Of a stretch of DNA of 64,000 nt, positions 34,995 through 43,957 are shown in pieces. Within the stretch, counting starts at the first letter, position 1, and each line of letters begins with the position of its first letter. The DNA is taken from assembly GCA_009929315.1 (NCBI GenBank), contig SAAS01000003.1:186001-250000 (forward strand), written 5' to 3'. Origin of the DNA: Clostridia bacterium (lineage in GTDB: Bacteria; Bacillota; Clostridia; Oscillospirales; Oscillospiraceae). Under the pieces are notes generated by a model. That model made no database searches. It was not told where the DNA came from and saw only the letters and a list, made by a program, of their open reading frames with translations. The position numbers and the translations under genes were made by a program.

Positions 34995-36134
34995 ATGCGA
35001 ATTGCTCAGTATTCCGATTCCTTCCTGCCGATAGTCGATGGGGTCGGCAGAGTGGTCTATAATTACGCGAACAATATTGTCGACAAGGGTCACGAATGTT
35101 ATGTAATAGCTCCAATGACCGACACAGGATTTCGCGGCGGATATAAATTTGAAATGGTCGAATACCAGAGCGTTAAGCTCAAAGGGCGGCAGTACAAGCT
35201 GGGTGTACCGCTTATGGATACGCATTTCCACGCAAGGATGAACATGCTTGACCTTGATATAGTCCACGCCCACAGCCCGTTCACAGCCGGACAGACGGCT
35301 TATATTCAGGCGAGAAAACGTGGGATTCCGCTTGTCGGAACCTTCCATTCAAAGTATAAGGACGACTTCCAGTCGGTTACGGGCATGAGCGTCGTGGCGG
35401 AGGTGGGCGCGAAATACGTCGTCGATTTTTATGACAAATGCGACGAGGTTTGGGCGGTAAGTCACTCTGCCGCGGCCACTCTGCACAGCTACGGCTATAA
35501 GAGAAGAATAATCATCATGCCCAACGGCTCGGACGAGCAAATTGTCGACCCGGCGGACAAACTTAATGCCGCAAAAAAATTCGGACTTGGCGCGGAGAGC
35601 GTTTTTCTCTTTGTGGGACAGCAGGACTGGAAAAAAAATATCGAGCTGATTCTGCTTGCCGCCGCGGAACTAAAAAAGAAAAATCTCGTCTTTAAGCTGG
35701 TGCTTACGGGTATGGGGCCACACTCGGACGAGATAGCAAAAAAAGCGTCCGATCTCGGACTTGACGACAGCATGGTCTACACGGGTCATATTTCGGATAG
35801 CGGTCTTCTCGCCGGACTATACCAGTGTGCGGACTTATTCGTTTTTCCGTCTTTATACGACACCGCGGGACTCGTGGTTTTTGAAGCGGCAAGCTTCGGC
35901 ACGCCCTCCGTCGTTATTCGAGACAGCAGCGCGGCGGAGCCGATAAAGGACGGCGTAAACGGCTTTTTATGTGAGGATGACGCTACGGATTTGGCGAGGG
36001 TAATGGAAAACGCCATAGGCGACAAAGAGAGTATGGCGCGTGTCGGTATGGAGGCAAAGAGAACTATTCCAAAAAACTGGGACGGGATAATTGACACTGT
36101 GCTTGAGCGCTACTCAAGGCTTATTAATAAGTAA
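34995..36134 (+). CDS. Glycosyltransferase family 4 (GT-B fold), probably glycolipid or cell-envelope related
   Basis: The 379 aa enzyme has the GT4 layout: N-terminal acceptor domain (MRIAQYSDSFLPIVDGVGRV, HAHSPFTAGQTA, GTFHSKYKDDF), and a C-terminal donor domain with FVGQQDWKKNIELILLAA and the E-x7-E region FVFPSLYDTAGLVVFEAASFG. The start is the ATG at 34995 after GTGAGGAGAATTTTT. The N terminus resembles diacylglycerol glucosyltransferases and PimA-like mannosyltransferases, but donor and acceptor are not certain. It is followed 68 bp later by an SLH glycosidase gene in the same orientation. Confidence 0.88.
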   Translation: MRIAQYSDSFLPIVDGVGRVVYNYANNIVDKGHECYVIAPMTDTGFRGGYKFEMVEYQSVKLKGRQYKLGVPLMDTHFHARMNMLDLDIVHAHSPFTAGQTAYIQARKRGIPLVGTFHSKYKDDFQSVTGMSVVAEVGAKYVVDFYDKCDEVWAVSHSAAATLHSYGYKRRIIIMPNGSDEQIVDPADKLNAAKKFGLGAESVFLFVGQQDWKKNIELILLAAAELKKKNLVFKLVLTGMGPHSDEIAKKASDLGLDDSMVYTGHISDSGLLAGLYQCADLFVFPSLYDTAGLVVFEAASFGTPSVVIRDSSAAEPIKDGVNGFLCEDDATDLARVMENAIGDKESMARVGMEAKRTIPKNWDGIIDTVLERYSRLINK

Positions 36135-36202
36135 AAATATTTGCGATAAACTTTTTCGGCGCAGTTTCCGATGTCCCGGCGCACACCTGAGAAAGGAACA
36201 CT

Positions 36203-38452
36203 ATGCACAGGAAAAAATACATAAGAACGCTCGCATTTGCTTTGGCGGCTTGTATGCTGCTTGCAACGGGAGTGCTGGCAGCCGTTTTAGGCGAGCTGAT
36301 AGAAGGTCACGAAACCTATCTCGGAGCGGGGATGGAGCTTTCCAAAGGTGTTTACTGGACAGGCTCCGACTATCAAACCGAGAACTACATAGAATATACA
36401 CCCGGCACAAGCGTTTATCCCGTAATTGTTTCGGGCTCAAAGGTCTGCAATTACGGCAATTTCGCCTCAATGGCGGCGCTTCTCGAAAATCAGGGCAAGC
36501 ACGTTATCGGCGGAATGAACGGTGACTATTTTGTCGGGACGTATTACGGCGGACCGATGGATTACGAACCGCTGGGCGTTGAGGTAAATAACGGAGAGCT
36601 GTGGTCCTCGGACGCGGACCATTGGGCTGTCGGCTTTTTGGCTGACGGCAGTGCGATTTTCGGAAAACCCGATCTTTCCATAAGCGCAAATATCGGCGGA
36701 ACGGACTTCACGCTTGATGCCGTAAATAAAAGAAGAAGCGACGGGGGAGCGGTGCTCTACACGGACGATTACGCCGCCGCAACAAAAAACACGGGCGACG
36801 GAACGGACATAATTTGCTCCATAAGCGCTCCTTTGAGTCTTAACTGCGAGGCAACGCTTACGGTAGAGGAAATCTCAACAACGGGCGGAGCGGTCACAAT
36901 ACCCACAGGCAAGACGATACTAAGCGTTTCGGGCAATGCGACGGAGGAGCTGAAAGCCGCGGTTTCCGCCTTAACCGTCGGCTCGACGGTAACGGTGAAG
37001 ATAAGCTCTCCGAGTGAGTGGGCAAATGTAAGTTACGCCATAGGCTCGCTGTATAAGCTCGTAACGAACGGCGCTGTCGAGAGCGGACTTCCCACAAACG
37101 AAATCGCTTCACGCACGGCAATCGGCAAAAAAGCGGACGGCTCGCTTGTTTTTTACACGGTAGACGGACGAAAAAGCGGATACAGTGTTGGTATTACAAT
37201 AGCAAAGCTTGCACTGAGAATGCTGGAACTCGGCTGTGTTGAAGCGACAATTATGGACGGCGGCGGCTCAACCAGCATGAACGCCATATATCTTGGAGAC
37301 AGCTCCGCTTCGCAGATTAACAGCCCCTCGGACGGCTATCAGCGTTCGGTAACGAACTACATAATGCTCGTAACAGAAGCAAAGCCGACAGGTACCGCCA
37401 CAAGACTTGCCCTGTATCCGCTTTCAACCAATATCCTCTCGGGAGCGACAACAAGTTTTACCCTTAAGGCGGCGGACGACAACGGTTATTCAACAGACCC
37501 GGGCAAATATGTAAGTCTTGCCGTTACAAGCTCTCTCGGTACGCTCGCCTCCGACGGCAGCTTTGTCGCAAAAGGAGCGGGCAGCGGAAGTGTAACGGCC
37601 ACGGCGGAGGGACTCGTCGGCGCATCTGTGCAGGTGAATGTTGTTGAAACGCCGGACAGTATATCAATAAAAAAAGAATCGGGCGGCTCGACACTTAGCT
37701 CACTTGCAGTGGCAACGGAAAGCACAACGGCCCTGACAGCTCTTGCCATGAAGAATCACGTTTCGCTTATTTCTCAGGACAAGTGCTACACCTGGTCATG
37801 TGACGCCGCCATCGGCACTATAAGCGCGGACGGCAGCTTTACCGCAGCTAAGCAGAACGCGAGCGGAAACATAAGCGTCAAGGCGGGTAACACGGTGGTT
37901 ACAATTCCTGTAACCGTCACGAATCCCGAAAAATTTGATGACCTAAAAAAGACCGACTGGTTTTACGACGCGGTGAAATATGTCGGCGAAAATAATCTCA
38001 TGAACGGCACAGCGGATAGGATTTTTTCACCGAACTCAGAGATGTCGAGGGCGATGGTCGTAACCGTGCTCTGGCGAATTGCAGGCTCACCCGAGCCGAC
38101 GGTAAGCGGTACTTTCGCGGACGTGCCTGACGGGCAGTGGTACACAAAGGCGGTATATTGGGCAAACGAAAGAGGCTTCGTTCAGGGCTTTGCCGGTAAA
38201 TTTGACCCCAATACCTCAATAAGCCGTGAGCAGCTGGCGACAATTCTATACAGATACTCCGGCTCACCCGCAACAGGCGGCACGCTTACGGCGTTTACTG
38301 ATGCCTCCTCCGTGTCCTCTTGGGCGCAGACTCCGCTTTGCTGGACGGTTGAAAAGAAGTATATCGGCGGTGTAACAGACACACTGCTTTCACCGCAGTC
38401 AACGGCGACTCGCGCGCAGGTCGCAACGATACTTTACAGAATGTCACAGTGA
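36203..38452 (+). CDS. Secreted phosphodiester glycosidase (NAGPA) with SLH cell-wall anchor
   Basis: The 749 aa protein has a signal peptide (about 1-27), a large NAGPA/phosphodiester glycosidase domain (about 60-395), bacterial Ig-like segments (about 400-570) and three SLH repeats (about 575-749). The NAGPA core is recognised in GGMNGDYF, ASRTAIGKKADGSLVFYTVDGR and GCVEATIMDGGGSTSMN. The SLH repeats read FDDLKKTDWFYDAVKYVGEN, FADVPDGQWYTKAVYWANER and FTDASSVSSWAQTPLCWTVE. NAGPA domains cleave GlcNAc-1-phosphate-type linkages, so an exopolysaccharide or wall polymer outside the cell is the likely substrate. A terminator follows. Confidence 0.88.
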   Translation: MHRKKYIRTLAFALAACMLLATGVLAAVLGELIEGHETYLGAGMELSKGVYWTGSDYQTENYIEYTPGTSVYPVIVSGSKVCNYGNFASMAALLENQGKHVIGGMNGDYFVGTYYGGPMDYEPLGVEVNNGELWSSDADHWAVGFLADGSAIFGKPDLSISANIGGTDFTLDAVNKRRSDGGAVLYTDDYAAATKNTGDGTDIICSISAPLSLNCEATLTVEEISTTGGAVTIPTGKTILSVSGNATEELKAAVSALTVGSTVTVKISSPSEWANVSYAIGSLYKLVTNGAVESGLPTNEIASRTAIGKKADGSLVFYTVDGRKSGYSVGITIAKLALRMLELGCVEATIMDGGGSTSMNAIYLGDSSASQINSPSDGYQRSVTNYIMLVTEAKPTGTATRLALYPLSTNILSGATTSFTLKAADDNGYSTDPGKYVSLAVTSSLGTLASDGSFVAKGAGSGSVTATAEGLVGASVQVNVVETPDSISIKKESGGSTLSSLAVATESTTALTALAMKNHVSLISQDKCYTWSCDAAIGTISADGSFTAAKQNASGNISVKAGNTVVTIPVTVTNPEKFDDLKKTDWFYDAVKYVGENNLMNGTADRIFSPNSEMSRAMVVTVLWRIAGSPEPTVSGTFADVPDGQWYTKAVYWANERGFVQGFAGKFDPNTSISREQLATILYRYSGSPATGGTLTAFTDASSVSSWAQTPLCWTVEKKYIGGVTDTLLSPQSTATRAQVATILYRMSQ

Positions 38453-38477
38453 TTCGGCGGTATGAATTATTATATTT

Positions 38478-38515
38478 GCGGGCGATGGGAGCTTCCCTTC
38501 GCCCGCCGTTATTTT
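38478..38515 (+). terminator. Terminator after the SLH glycosidase gene
   Basis: CGGGCGAtGGGA / TCCCtTCGCCCG with a 3-base loop, followed by CCGTTATTTT; the T run is interrupted. Confidence 0.7.
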
Positions 38516-38538
38516 GGCACTAATAATTTAAAATTCCC

Positions 38539-38567
38539 TTGACAAACCGCACTTTTGCTGATAATAT
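38539..38567 (+). promoter_or_regulatory. Promoter of rplJ-rplL
   Basis: TTGACA (38539-38544), a 17 bp spacer and TAATAT (38562-38567) form a near-perfect sigma-A promoter. Transcription should start near 38574, at the base of the L10 leader. Confidence 0.88.
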
Positions 38568-38575
38568 GACTAAGC

Positions 38576-38690
38576 GCTCCAAAGACAGCAGGTGGATTTA
38601 TCCGTAAGTCCTGCCGAGGACGGCCACTATTTTTACGATTAGTTGCTTTGTGTCTTTGTGCTTTGGTGCAAGGACTTATTTTTTTGGGCG
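38576..38690 (+). promoter_or_regulatory. Ribosomal protein L10 leader RNA
   Basis: The L10-L12 complex binds this leader and represses its own operon. The conserved core AGACAGCAGGTG and GTCCTGCCGAGG is present. The closing stem CCAAAGACA (38579-38587) pairs with TGTCTTTG (38651-38658). AAGTCC (38606-38611) could instead pair with GGACTT (38672-38677) just before a T run, which would make a terminator when the leader is bound. The switch between the two is inferred. Confidence 0.88.
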
Positions 38691-38717
38691 CGAAATACTA
38701 ACCACGGAGGTGAAATT

Positions 38718-39248
38718 ATGCCAAATGCAAAGGTTCTCAGTGAGAAGCAGGCTATCGTTGCCGAGCTGACACAGCGTATCAAGGGCGCAAGCTCCGGTAT
38801 TTTTGTTGATTACAAAGGTATCACAGTCGCTCAGGATTCGGAGCTTCGAGGCGAGCTTCGCAAGAACGACGTCGAGTATTCCGTCATTAAGAACACCCTT
38901 TGCCGCCGTGCTATTGATGAGTTGGGTCTTTCCGAGATGGATCCCATCCTTAACGGAACAACCTCTCTCGCAACCAGCAAGGGCGACCCCATCGCACCTT
39001 TCCGCGTAATTACGGATTTTGCGAAAAAAATGGGTGAAGACAAGTTCAACGTCAAAGCGGGCTTCATGGATGGCAAGGTTCTTTCCCTTTCCGAAATGTC
39101 CGAAATCTCTGCTCTGCCGTCTTTGGACGCTCTTTATGCAAAGGTTCTCGGAACAATGCTCGCACCCATCTCAAGTCTGGCGATTGTTATCGGTCAGATT
39201 CTGGAACAGAAGGGCGGTTCACTCGAAACTGCCGCAGTCGCTGAATAA
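38718..39248 (+). CDS. rplJ: Large ribosomal subunit protein uL10
   Basis: L10 anchors the L7/L12 stalk to the ribosome. From the ATG at 38718, after GGAGGTGAAATT, it is 176 aa. It has the rRNA-binding start MPNAKVLSEKQAIVAELTQR, VDYKGITVAQDSELRGELRKN and a C-terminal helix that binds L12 dimers. The frame open from 38643 overlaps the leader and is not used. It lies 43 bp before rplL. Confidence 0.97.
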   Translation: MPNAKVLSEKQAIVAELTQRIKGASSGIFVDYKGITVAQDSELRGELRKNDVEYSVIKNTLCRRAIDELGLSEMDPILNGTTSLATSKGDPIAPFRVITDFAKKMGEDKFNVKAGFMDGKVLSLSEMSEISALPSLDALYAKVLGTMLAPISSLAIVIGQILEQKGGSLETAAVAE

Positions 39249-39291
39249 TCAGCGGCGAAAACAACAAAATTACATTTAGGAGGAAACATTT

Positions 39292-39663
39292 ATGGCTAGC
39301 GAAAAAATTACCGCTCTTATCGAAGAGATAAAGACTCTCTCCGTTCTTGAGCTTTCCGAACTCGTACACTCTCTTGAGGAAACCTTCGGCGTATCCGCAG
39401 CAGCGGCAGCTCCCGCAGCAGGCGCAGCGGTTGCAGCAGTTGTTGAAGAGCAGACCGAGTTTGACGTCGTTATGACTGATTTCGGCGCAGAGAAGATTAA
39501 GGTTATCAAGGAAGTCCGCGCTATCACAGGTCTTGGACTTGCTGAAGCAAAGGCTCTTGTTGAAGGCGTTCCCGCAAAGATTAAGGAAGGCGTCAACAAG
39601 GAAGAGGCCGAGGCTCTTAAGGCTCAGATCGAGTCCGCAGGCGCAAAGGTAGAAATCAAATAA
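39292..39663 (+). CDS. rplL: Large ribosomal subunit protein bL12 (L7/L12)
   Basis: L7/L12 forms the flexible stalk that recruits translation factors. The 123 aa protein has the N-terminal dimerisation helices, an Ala-rich hinge (about 36-52) and the conserved C-terminal domain [20 protein letters not shown] then [20 protein letters not shown]. It follows AGGAGGAAACATTT and ends at a terminator. rpoB is not in the window beyond it, so the usual rpoBC genes do not follow here. Confidence 0.98.
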   Translation: MASEKITALIEEIKTLSVLELSELVHSLEETFGVSAAAAAPAAGAAVAAVVEEQTEFDVVMTDFGAEKIKVIKEVRAITGLGLAEAKALVEGVPAKIKEGVNKEEAEALKAQIESAGAKVEIK

Positions 39664-39681
39664 GACCCTTTCAGAGCATTC

Positions 39682-39712
39682 AAAGTCCGTCGCGTTTTTC
39701 GCGGCGGACTTT
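39682..39712. terminator. Bidirectional terminator between rplL and the AGCS symporter
   Basis: AAAGTCCGtCGCG / CGCGgCGGACTTT with a T-rich loop lies between convergent genes, with TTATTTATTT on the plus side. Confidence 0.8.
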
Positions 39713-39720
39713 ATTTATTT

Positions 39721-41130
39721 CTACCTGTCGAAATGTTCCTTTGTCAGAGCAGCGACAATTCCCGAAAGACAGATTAGAGCTATCAGATTCGGAATTGCCA
39801 TAAATCCGTTCATAGTGTCGGCAATGTTCCAAGCAAGGCTCATATTGAGGCTTGCGCCGATTATTATAAATACGACAAAAATAATTTTGTATAGAGTGAG
39901 AATCCTCGTGCCGAAAAGATATTCAGCGCAGCGGCTGCCGTAAAGCGCCCAGCTTAAAATGCTTGAAACCGCGAATAGCGCGAGCTCGATTGTTATGAAA
40001 ATGGCCGCAAGCCTTCCGCCGAAAACCGTGCCGAAGGCCGATATGGTTAGCTCCGCCCCTGCGCTTTGTCCGAAAGGAATATGAGCGCCGCTCATAAGTA
40101 CCGTCAGAGCCGTGAGTGTGCACATTACGATTGTGTCGGCAAATACTTCAAAAATTCCGAAAAGCCCCTGTTTAACCGGATTTTCTTCGCTGGTTGCCGC
40201 ATGTGCAATCGGTGAGGAGCCAAGCCCCGCCTCATTGGAGAAGATGCCGCGCCCGATACCAAATCGCAAGGCTTGGGATATACCAACACCCAGTGTGCCG
40301 CCTAAGACCGCTTTTGGCGAAAAGGCGCTTGTCACGATCAGCCGCAGGACATCGGCGAGTATCCCGATGTTTAATAATATGATAATGAGCGTGCCGGCGA
40401 TATAAATAAGGCTCATCGTCGGTACCAGCTTCTCCGCGACCGCGCCGATTCGTTTGACTCCGCCGAGCAAAACCAGGGCGGTTGTAAAAGAAATGACAAA
40501 ACCCGTTGCCAGCCGCAGGAGCATTTCGCTTTGCCCACCCGCGCCCGAAGCCGCGCCGTAAGAGCCTGCAAGTGTAACAAAGGCTCCCGCAACAGTGTTT
40601 GCCTGAACCATATTGCCGATTCCGAGTGCCGCGACAGCTCCGAAAAGGGAGAACAGCACCGCCAGCCATTTGAATTTGCCGCCGAGTCCCCGCGTAATAT
40701 AGTACATCGGTCCGCCGACCCAGTCGCCTTCGCTGTTGCGTTTGCGAAACCTTACGGCAAGCAGGATTTCAGAATATTTTGTCGCCATTCCGAGGAGCGC
40801 GGAAATCCACATCCAGAACACCGCACCCGGCCCGCCGAGCGCGATCGCACCCGCAACACCGGCTATATTGCCCGTTCCAACCGTGCCGCCGAGGGCTGTG
40901 GTTACCGCCTGAAAAGGCGACACAGCTCCCTTGTCCTTGATTTTTCCGTAACTGAAGGCTTTGCCGACGGTGTTTTTCATCGCGTAGCCGAATTTGAAAA
41001 ACTGGATAAAGCCCGTCTGTATGCTGAAGTAGAAGCCCGTGCCGACAATCAGCAGCATCATAGGGATTCCCCAGACGATACAATTTAAAATATCGTTAAA
41101 CCGTGCAATCATTTCGACCAAGTTCTGCAT
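39721..41130 (-). CDS. Sodium:alanine/glycine symporter, AGCS family
   Basis: AGCS transporters import alanine or glycine with Na+. The 469 aa membrane protein has about ten TM helices and the family signatures VGTGFYFSIQTGFIQF, GTVGTGNIAGVAGAIALGGPG and WVGGPMYYITRGLGGKF, with later FGIGRGIFSNEAGLGSSPIA. The Na+ dependence agrees with the sodium-type V-ATPase in this window. The gene is alone on the minus strand. I see no glycine riboswitch upstream, so alanine or glycine as the main substrate is open. Confidence 0.93.
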   Translation of the reverse strand: MQNLVEMIARFNDILNCIVWGIPMMLLIVGTGFYFSIQTGFIQFFKFGYAMKNTVGKAFSYGKIKDKGAVSPFQAVTTALGGTVGTGNIAGVAGAIALGGPGAVFWMWISALLGMATKYSEILLAVRFRKRNSEGDWVGGPMYYITRGLGGKFKWLAVLFSLFGAVAALGIGNMVQANTVAGAFVTLAGSYGAASGAGGQSEMLLRLATGFVISFTTALVLLGGVKRIGAVAEKLVPTMSLIYIAGTLIIILLNIGILADVLRLIVTSAFSPKAVLGGTLGVGISQALRFGIGRGIFSNEAGLGSSPIAHAATSEENPVKQGLFGIFEVFADTIVMCTLTALTVLMSGAHIPFGQSAGAELTISAFGTVFGGRLAAIFITIELALFAVSSILSWALYGSRCAEYLFGTRILTLYKIIFVVFIIIGASLNMSLAWNIADTMNGFMAIPNLIALICLSGIVAALTKEHFDR

Positions 41131-41313
41131 ATCGTTCTCCGTTTAAGATGTTTTGGGAAAAACTCGAACTCTTCGCCAAATTATCGTCCGAAACATTTTT
41201 CTGTTTCGGGCGTCATATAAAAGATATTCTAACTATATGTGTTAAGGGTGTACTTTTGAATTGTTTTGGGTTAGAATAAATCTGTATTTTTTAGCACTGT
41301 GAAAGGAACGAAA

Positions 41314-42177
41314 ATGAAAAAGATAATTTCGATTATTGTCGCCGTCTGTACGCTTATGAGCATTTCAACAGCTTTTGCGCTTGAAAAGGGCGACGCTAGA
41401 GCCGTTATGGGTGCGGATATAACTACCGAGCAGAAGAGCTCTGTTTATAAAACTTTCGGAATCGAAGAGGGCAGCGTAACCGAGCTTACCGTAACTAACG
41501 ACGATGAGCGCGCATATCTTGACGGTCTTGTCGATAGCTCAATTATCGGAACAAAGTCAATTTCCTGCGTATATATCGAGGTTTTGAGCGAGGGCGACGG
41601 ACTTGACGTGAGCGTTTCGAATATCAGCTGGTGCACCAAGGAAATGTACGCGAACGCTCTCGTAACGGCGGGGATTTCAGACGCGAAGCTCATTGTTACA
41701 AGCCCTGTTGCAGGTATTTCGGGAACTGCCGCGCTTACGGGAGTTTACAAGGCTTACGAGGACATTACGGGCGAGAAGCTTGACGAGATTGCAAAGCTCG
41801 CGGGCACTCAGGAGCTTGTTGTGACGGCCGAGCTCGCAGACCAGATTGGAAGCTACGACGCTGTTACAATAGTAAACGAGCTGAAAAAGGTTCTCGCCGA
41901 AACAGTAAACATGACGGACGATGAGCTCAGAGCCGAAATCAGAAGCATTGCCGAGGAGAACGACATTTCCGTCAGCGACGGTCAGGTTGAGCAGCTTGTG
42001 TCATTGTGCCGTTCGCTCGAAAGACTTAATCCGGAAGAACTGAAGGCCAGAGTTGAAGCTTTTCAGGATACCGTGAAGAAGCTCGCGGGAGCCCAGGAAA
42101 AGATAGCCGAAATCGGGCAGGCAATGAAGACTTTCTTTGAAAATGTCGGGAAGTTCCTTGCAAACATTTTCAAGTAA
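41314..42177 (+). CDS. DUF1002 family secreted protein
   Basis: The 287 aa protein (from the ATG at 41314 after GAAAGGAACGAAA) has a signal peptide (about 1-22, STAFA). The DUF1002 region follows: GDARAVMGADITTEQKSS, VSNISWCTKEMYANALVTAG and VTSPVAGISGTAALTGVYKA. A C-terminal helical part (about 190-287) is charged and ends FFENVGKFLANIFK, which may be amphipathic. The family is common in Firmicutes and has no established function. It is monocistronic with its own terminator. Confidence 0.85.
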   Translation: MKKIISIIVAVCTLMSISTAFALEKGDARAVMGADITTEQKSSVYKTFGIEEGSVTELTVTNDDERAYLDGLVDSSIIGTKSISCVYIEVLSEGDGLDVSVSNISWCTKEMYANALVTAGISDAKLIVTSPVAGISGTAALTGVYKAYEDITGEKLDEIAKLAGTQELVVTAELADQIGSYDAVTIVNELKKVLAETVNMTDDELRAEIRSIAEENDISVSDGQVEQLVSLCRSLERLNPEELKARVEAFQDTVKKLAGAQEKIAEIGQAMKTFFENVGKFLANIFK

Positions 42178-42202
42178 AATCTTGCGACGGAGCCAAAATA
42201 TA

Positions 42203-42240
42203 AAAGAAGCTCGGGAATTATTTTCCGCGGGCTTCTTTTT
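42203..42240 (+). terminator. Terminator after the DUF1002 gene
   Basis: AAAGAAGCtCG / CGcGGGCTTCTTTTTT flanks an A/T-rich loop and ends in a T run. Confidence 0.8.
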
Positions 42241-42351
42241 TATCTTTATATAGGATTTGATGAGACTCCGAACTAATATTTTTTATAGAAATATAAATAC
42301 CAATGTGTTACAATATCACTATATGCATGAGCGCTTTAGGAGGCACAAATT

Positions 42352-43932
42352 TTGATAAAAATCAGCAATATAAATGTTCCGGTCGATTTCAGCGAAAACT
42401 ATTTAAAGCTGAAAGCGAGTGGCATTCTGGGTGTCCCGGCTGACGGCATTAAGGATTTAAGTTTAGCGCGCCTTTCGGTGGACGCGAGGAAAAAAAGCGA
42501 TGTTCATTATGTCTGTACAATCTTACTTTCCGCTGAAAATGAGGAAATGCTTGTCAATAGAGTTCAAAGCAAAAATGTCGAGCTTTTTGCGCCGATGCAG
42601 TATTCTTTTCCGAAGGTAACAAGGAAAAGTCCGCTGGCACCAATCGTCGTCGGAATGGGACCCGCAGGCCTTTTCGCCGCGCTGCAGCTCGCGCGTGCCG
42701 GACTTAAGCCCATTGTACTGGAGCGCGGGCGTAATGTGACGCAGCGCACCGAGGATGTTGAATGCTTCTGGAAAACGGGCAGCCTTTTGAGCAATTCAAA
42801 CGTACAGTTCGGAGAGGGAGGAGCAGGCACATTTTCGGATGGAAAGCTTTCGACAGGGACTAATGACCCCAGAATTTCGCATGTTTTCGAAACCTTTGTC
42901 GAGCACGGAGCGCCGCGTGACATTATCTGGTCGAACAGACCGCACATCGGTACGGACGTGCTGAGGGATGTCGTACAAAACATGCGGCGTGAGCTTATAT
43001 CTCTCGGCTGTGATATTCGCTTTGAAAATACCCTAAGCGGTGTAGAAATCGAAGACGGAGCGCTTGTCGGCATTTCTGTCGAATCAAATACTGAGACGTA
43101 CAAACTGCCCTGCGATTGTCTCGTGCTTGCGCCAGGTCATTCCGCGCGCGACACCTTTGCAATGCTCTTCGAGGCGGGCATTCCGATGGAGCAGAAGCCC
43201 TTTGCCATCGGTGTGCGTATCGAGCACAAACAAAAAACCGTTTCAGAATCTCAGTACGGAGAGTTTGCGAAAAAGCTTCCTCCCGCCGATTATAAGCTGG
43301 CCTGCCACCTTCCGAGCGGAAGGAGCGCCTTTACCTTCTGCGTTTGCCCGGGTGGGCAGGTAGTTGCCGCTTCTTCCGAGAGCGGGCAGCTTGTTACAAA
43401 CGGAATGAGCCTCAGAGCGCGTGACGGCGAGAACATTAACTCAGGACTTCTTGTCGGAGTAAGTCCCTCGGACTTTGGGGATACTCATCCTCTTGGGGGA
43501 ATGAGATTTCAGGAGCATTGGGAAAAACAGGCGTTTATTCTCGGAGGGGGAGATTACTGCGCTCCGATTCAACTGTTGGGAGATTTTATGGCGAAAAGAT
43601 CGTCGTCAAAAATTGCCGGCATCAGCCCGACCTACAAGCCAGGGGTTAAGCTTTCCGACCTGCGCAAATGCCTGCCAAAGTATGTTGCTGACACGCTTGC
43701 GGAGGCAATTCCGATTTTTGACCGCAGCTTAAGAGGCTTTGCAGATCCCAATGCCGTCATGACGGGGGTCGAAACCCGCTCCTCCTCACCCGTTCGCGTA
43801 CTTCGCGGGGATGATTTCCAAAGTAAAATAAGAGGAATATTCCCCTGTGGGGAGGGCGCCGGTTATGCAGGCGGAATAACTTCTGCCGCGGTGGACGGAA
43901 TCAAGGTCGCGGAAGCAGTCGCGACAATGTAA
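42352..43932 (+). CDS. FAD-dependent dehydrogenase, COG2509 type
   Basis: The 526 aa flavoprotein has an N-terminal region of about 95 residues that resembles a small alpha/beta domain (LSVDARKKSDVHYVCTILL). The FAD-binding fold follows with VVGMGPAGLFAALQLARAG, VQFGEGGAGTFSDGKLSTG and, near the end, GIFPCGEGAGYAGGITSAA. This arrangement is the COG2509 group often annotated as an uncharacterised FAD dehydrogenase; the physiological substrate is unknown. The start is the TTG at 42352, 8 bases after AGGAGG. Its neighbour is serine ammonia-lyase, 25 bp downstream; whether they are functionally linked is not known. Confidence 0.85.
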   Translation: MIKISNINVPVDFSENYLKLKASGILGVPADGIKDLSLARLSVDARKKSDVHYVCTILLSAENEEMLVNRVQSKNVELFAPMQYSFPKVTRKSPLAPIVVGMGPAGLFAALQLARAGLKPIVLERGRNVTQRTEDVECFWKTGSLLSNSNVQFGEGGAGTFSDGKLSTGTNDPRISHVFETFVEHGAPRDIIWSNRPHIGTDVLRDVVQNMRRELISLGCDIRFENTLSGVEIEDGALVGISVESNTETYKLPCDCLVLAPGHSARDTFAMLFEAGIPMEQKPFAIGVRIEHKQKTVSESQYGEFAKKLPPADYKLACHLPSGRSAFTFCVCPGGQVVAASSESGQLVTNGMSLRARDGENINSGLLVGVSPSDFGDTHPLGGMRFQEHWEKQAFILGGGDYCAPIQLLGDFMAKRSSSKIAGISPTYKPGVKLSDLRKCLPKYVADTLAEAIPIFDRSLRGFADPNAVMTGVETRSSSPVRVLRGDDFQSKIRGIFPCGEGAGYAGGITSAAVDGIKVAEAVATM

Positions 43933-43957
43933 GCAAATATTTAATTAAGGAGACGCT

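Noticed and set aside
38643..38717. Upstream extension of rplJ
   Set aside because: It lies within the L10 leader RNA; the GGAGGTG site fixes the start at 38718.
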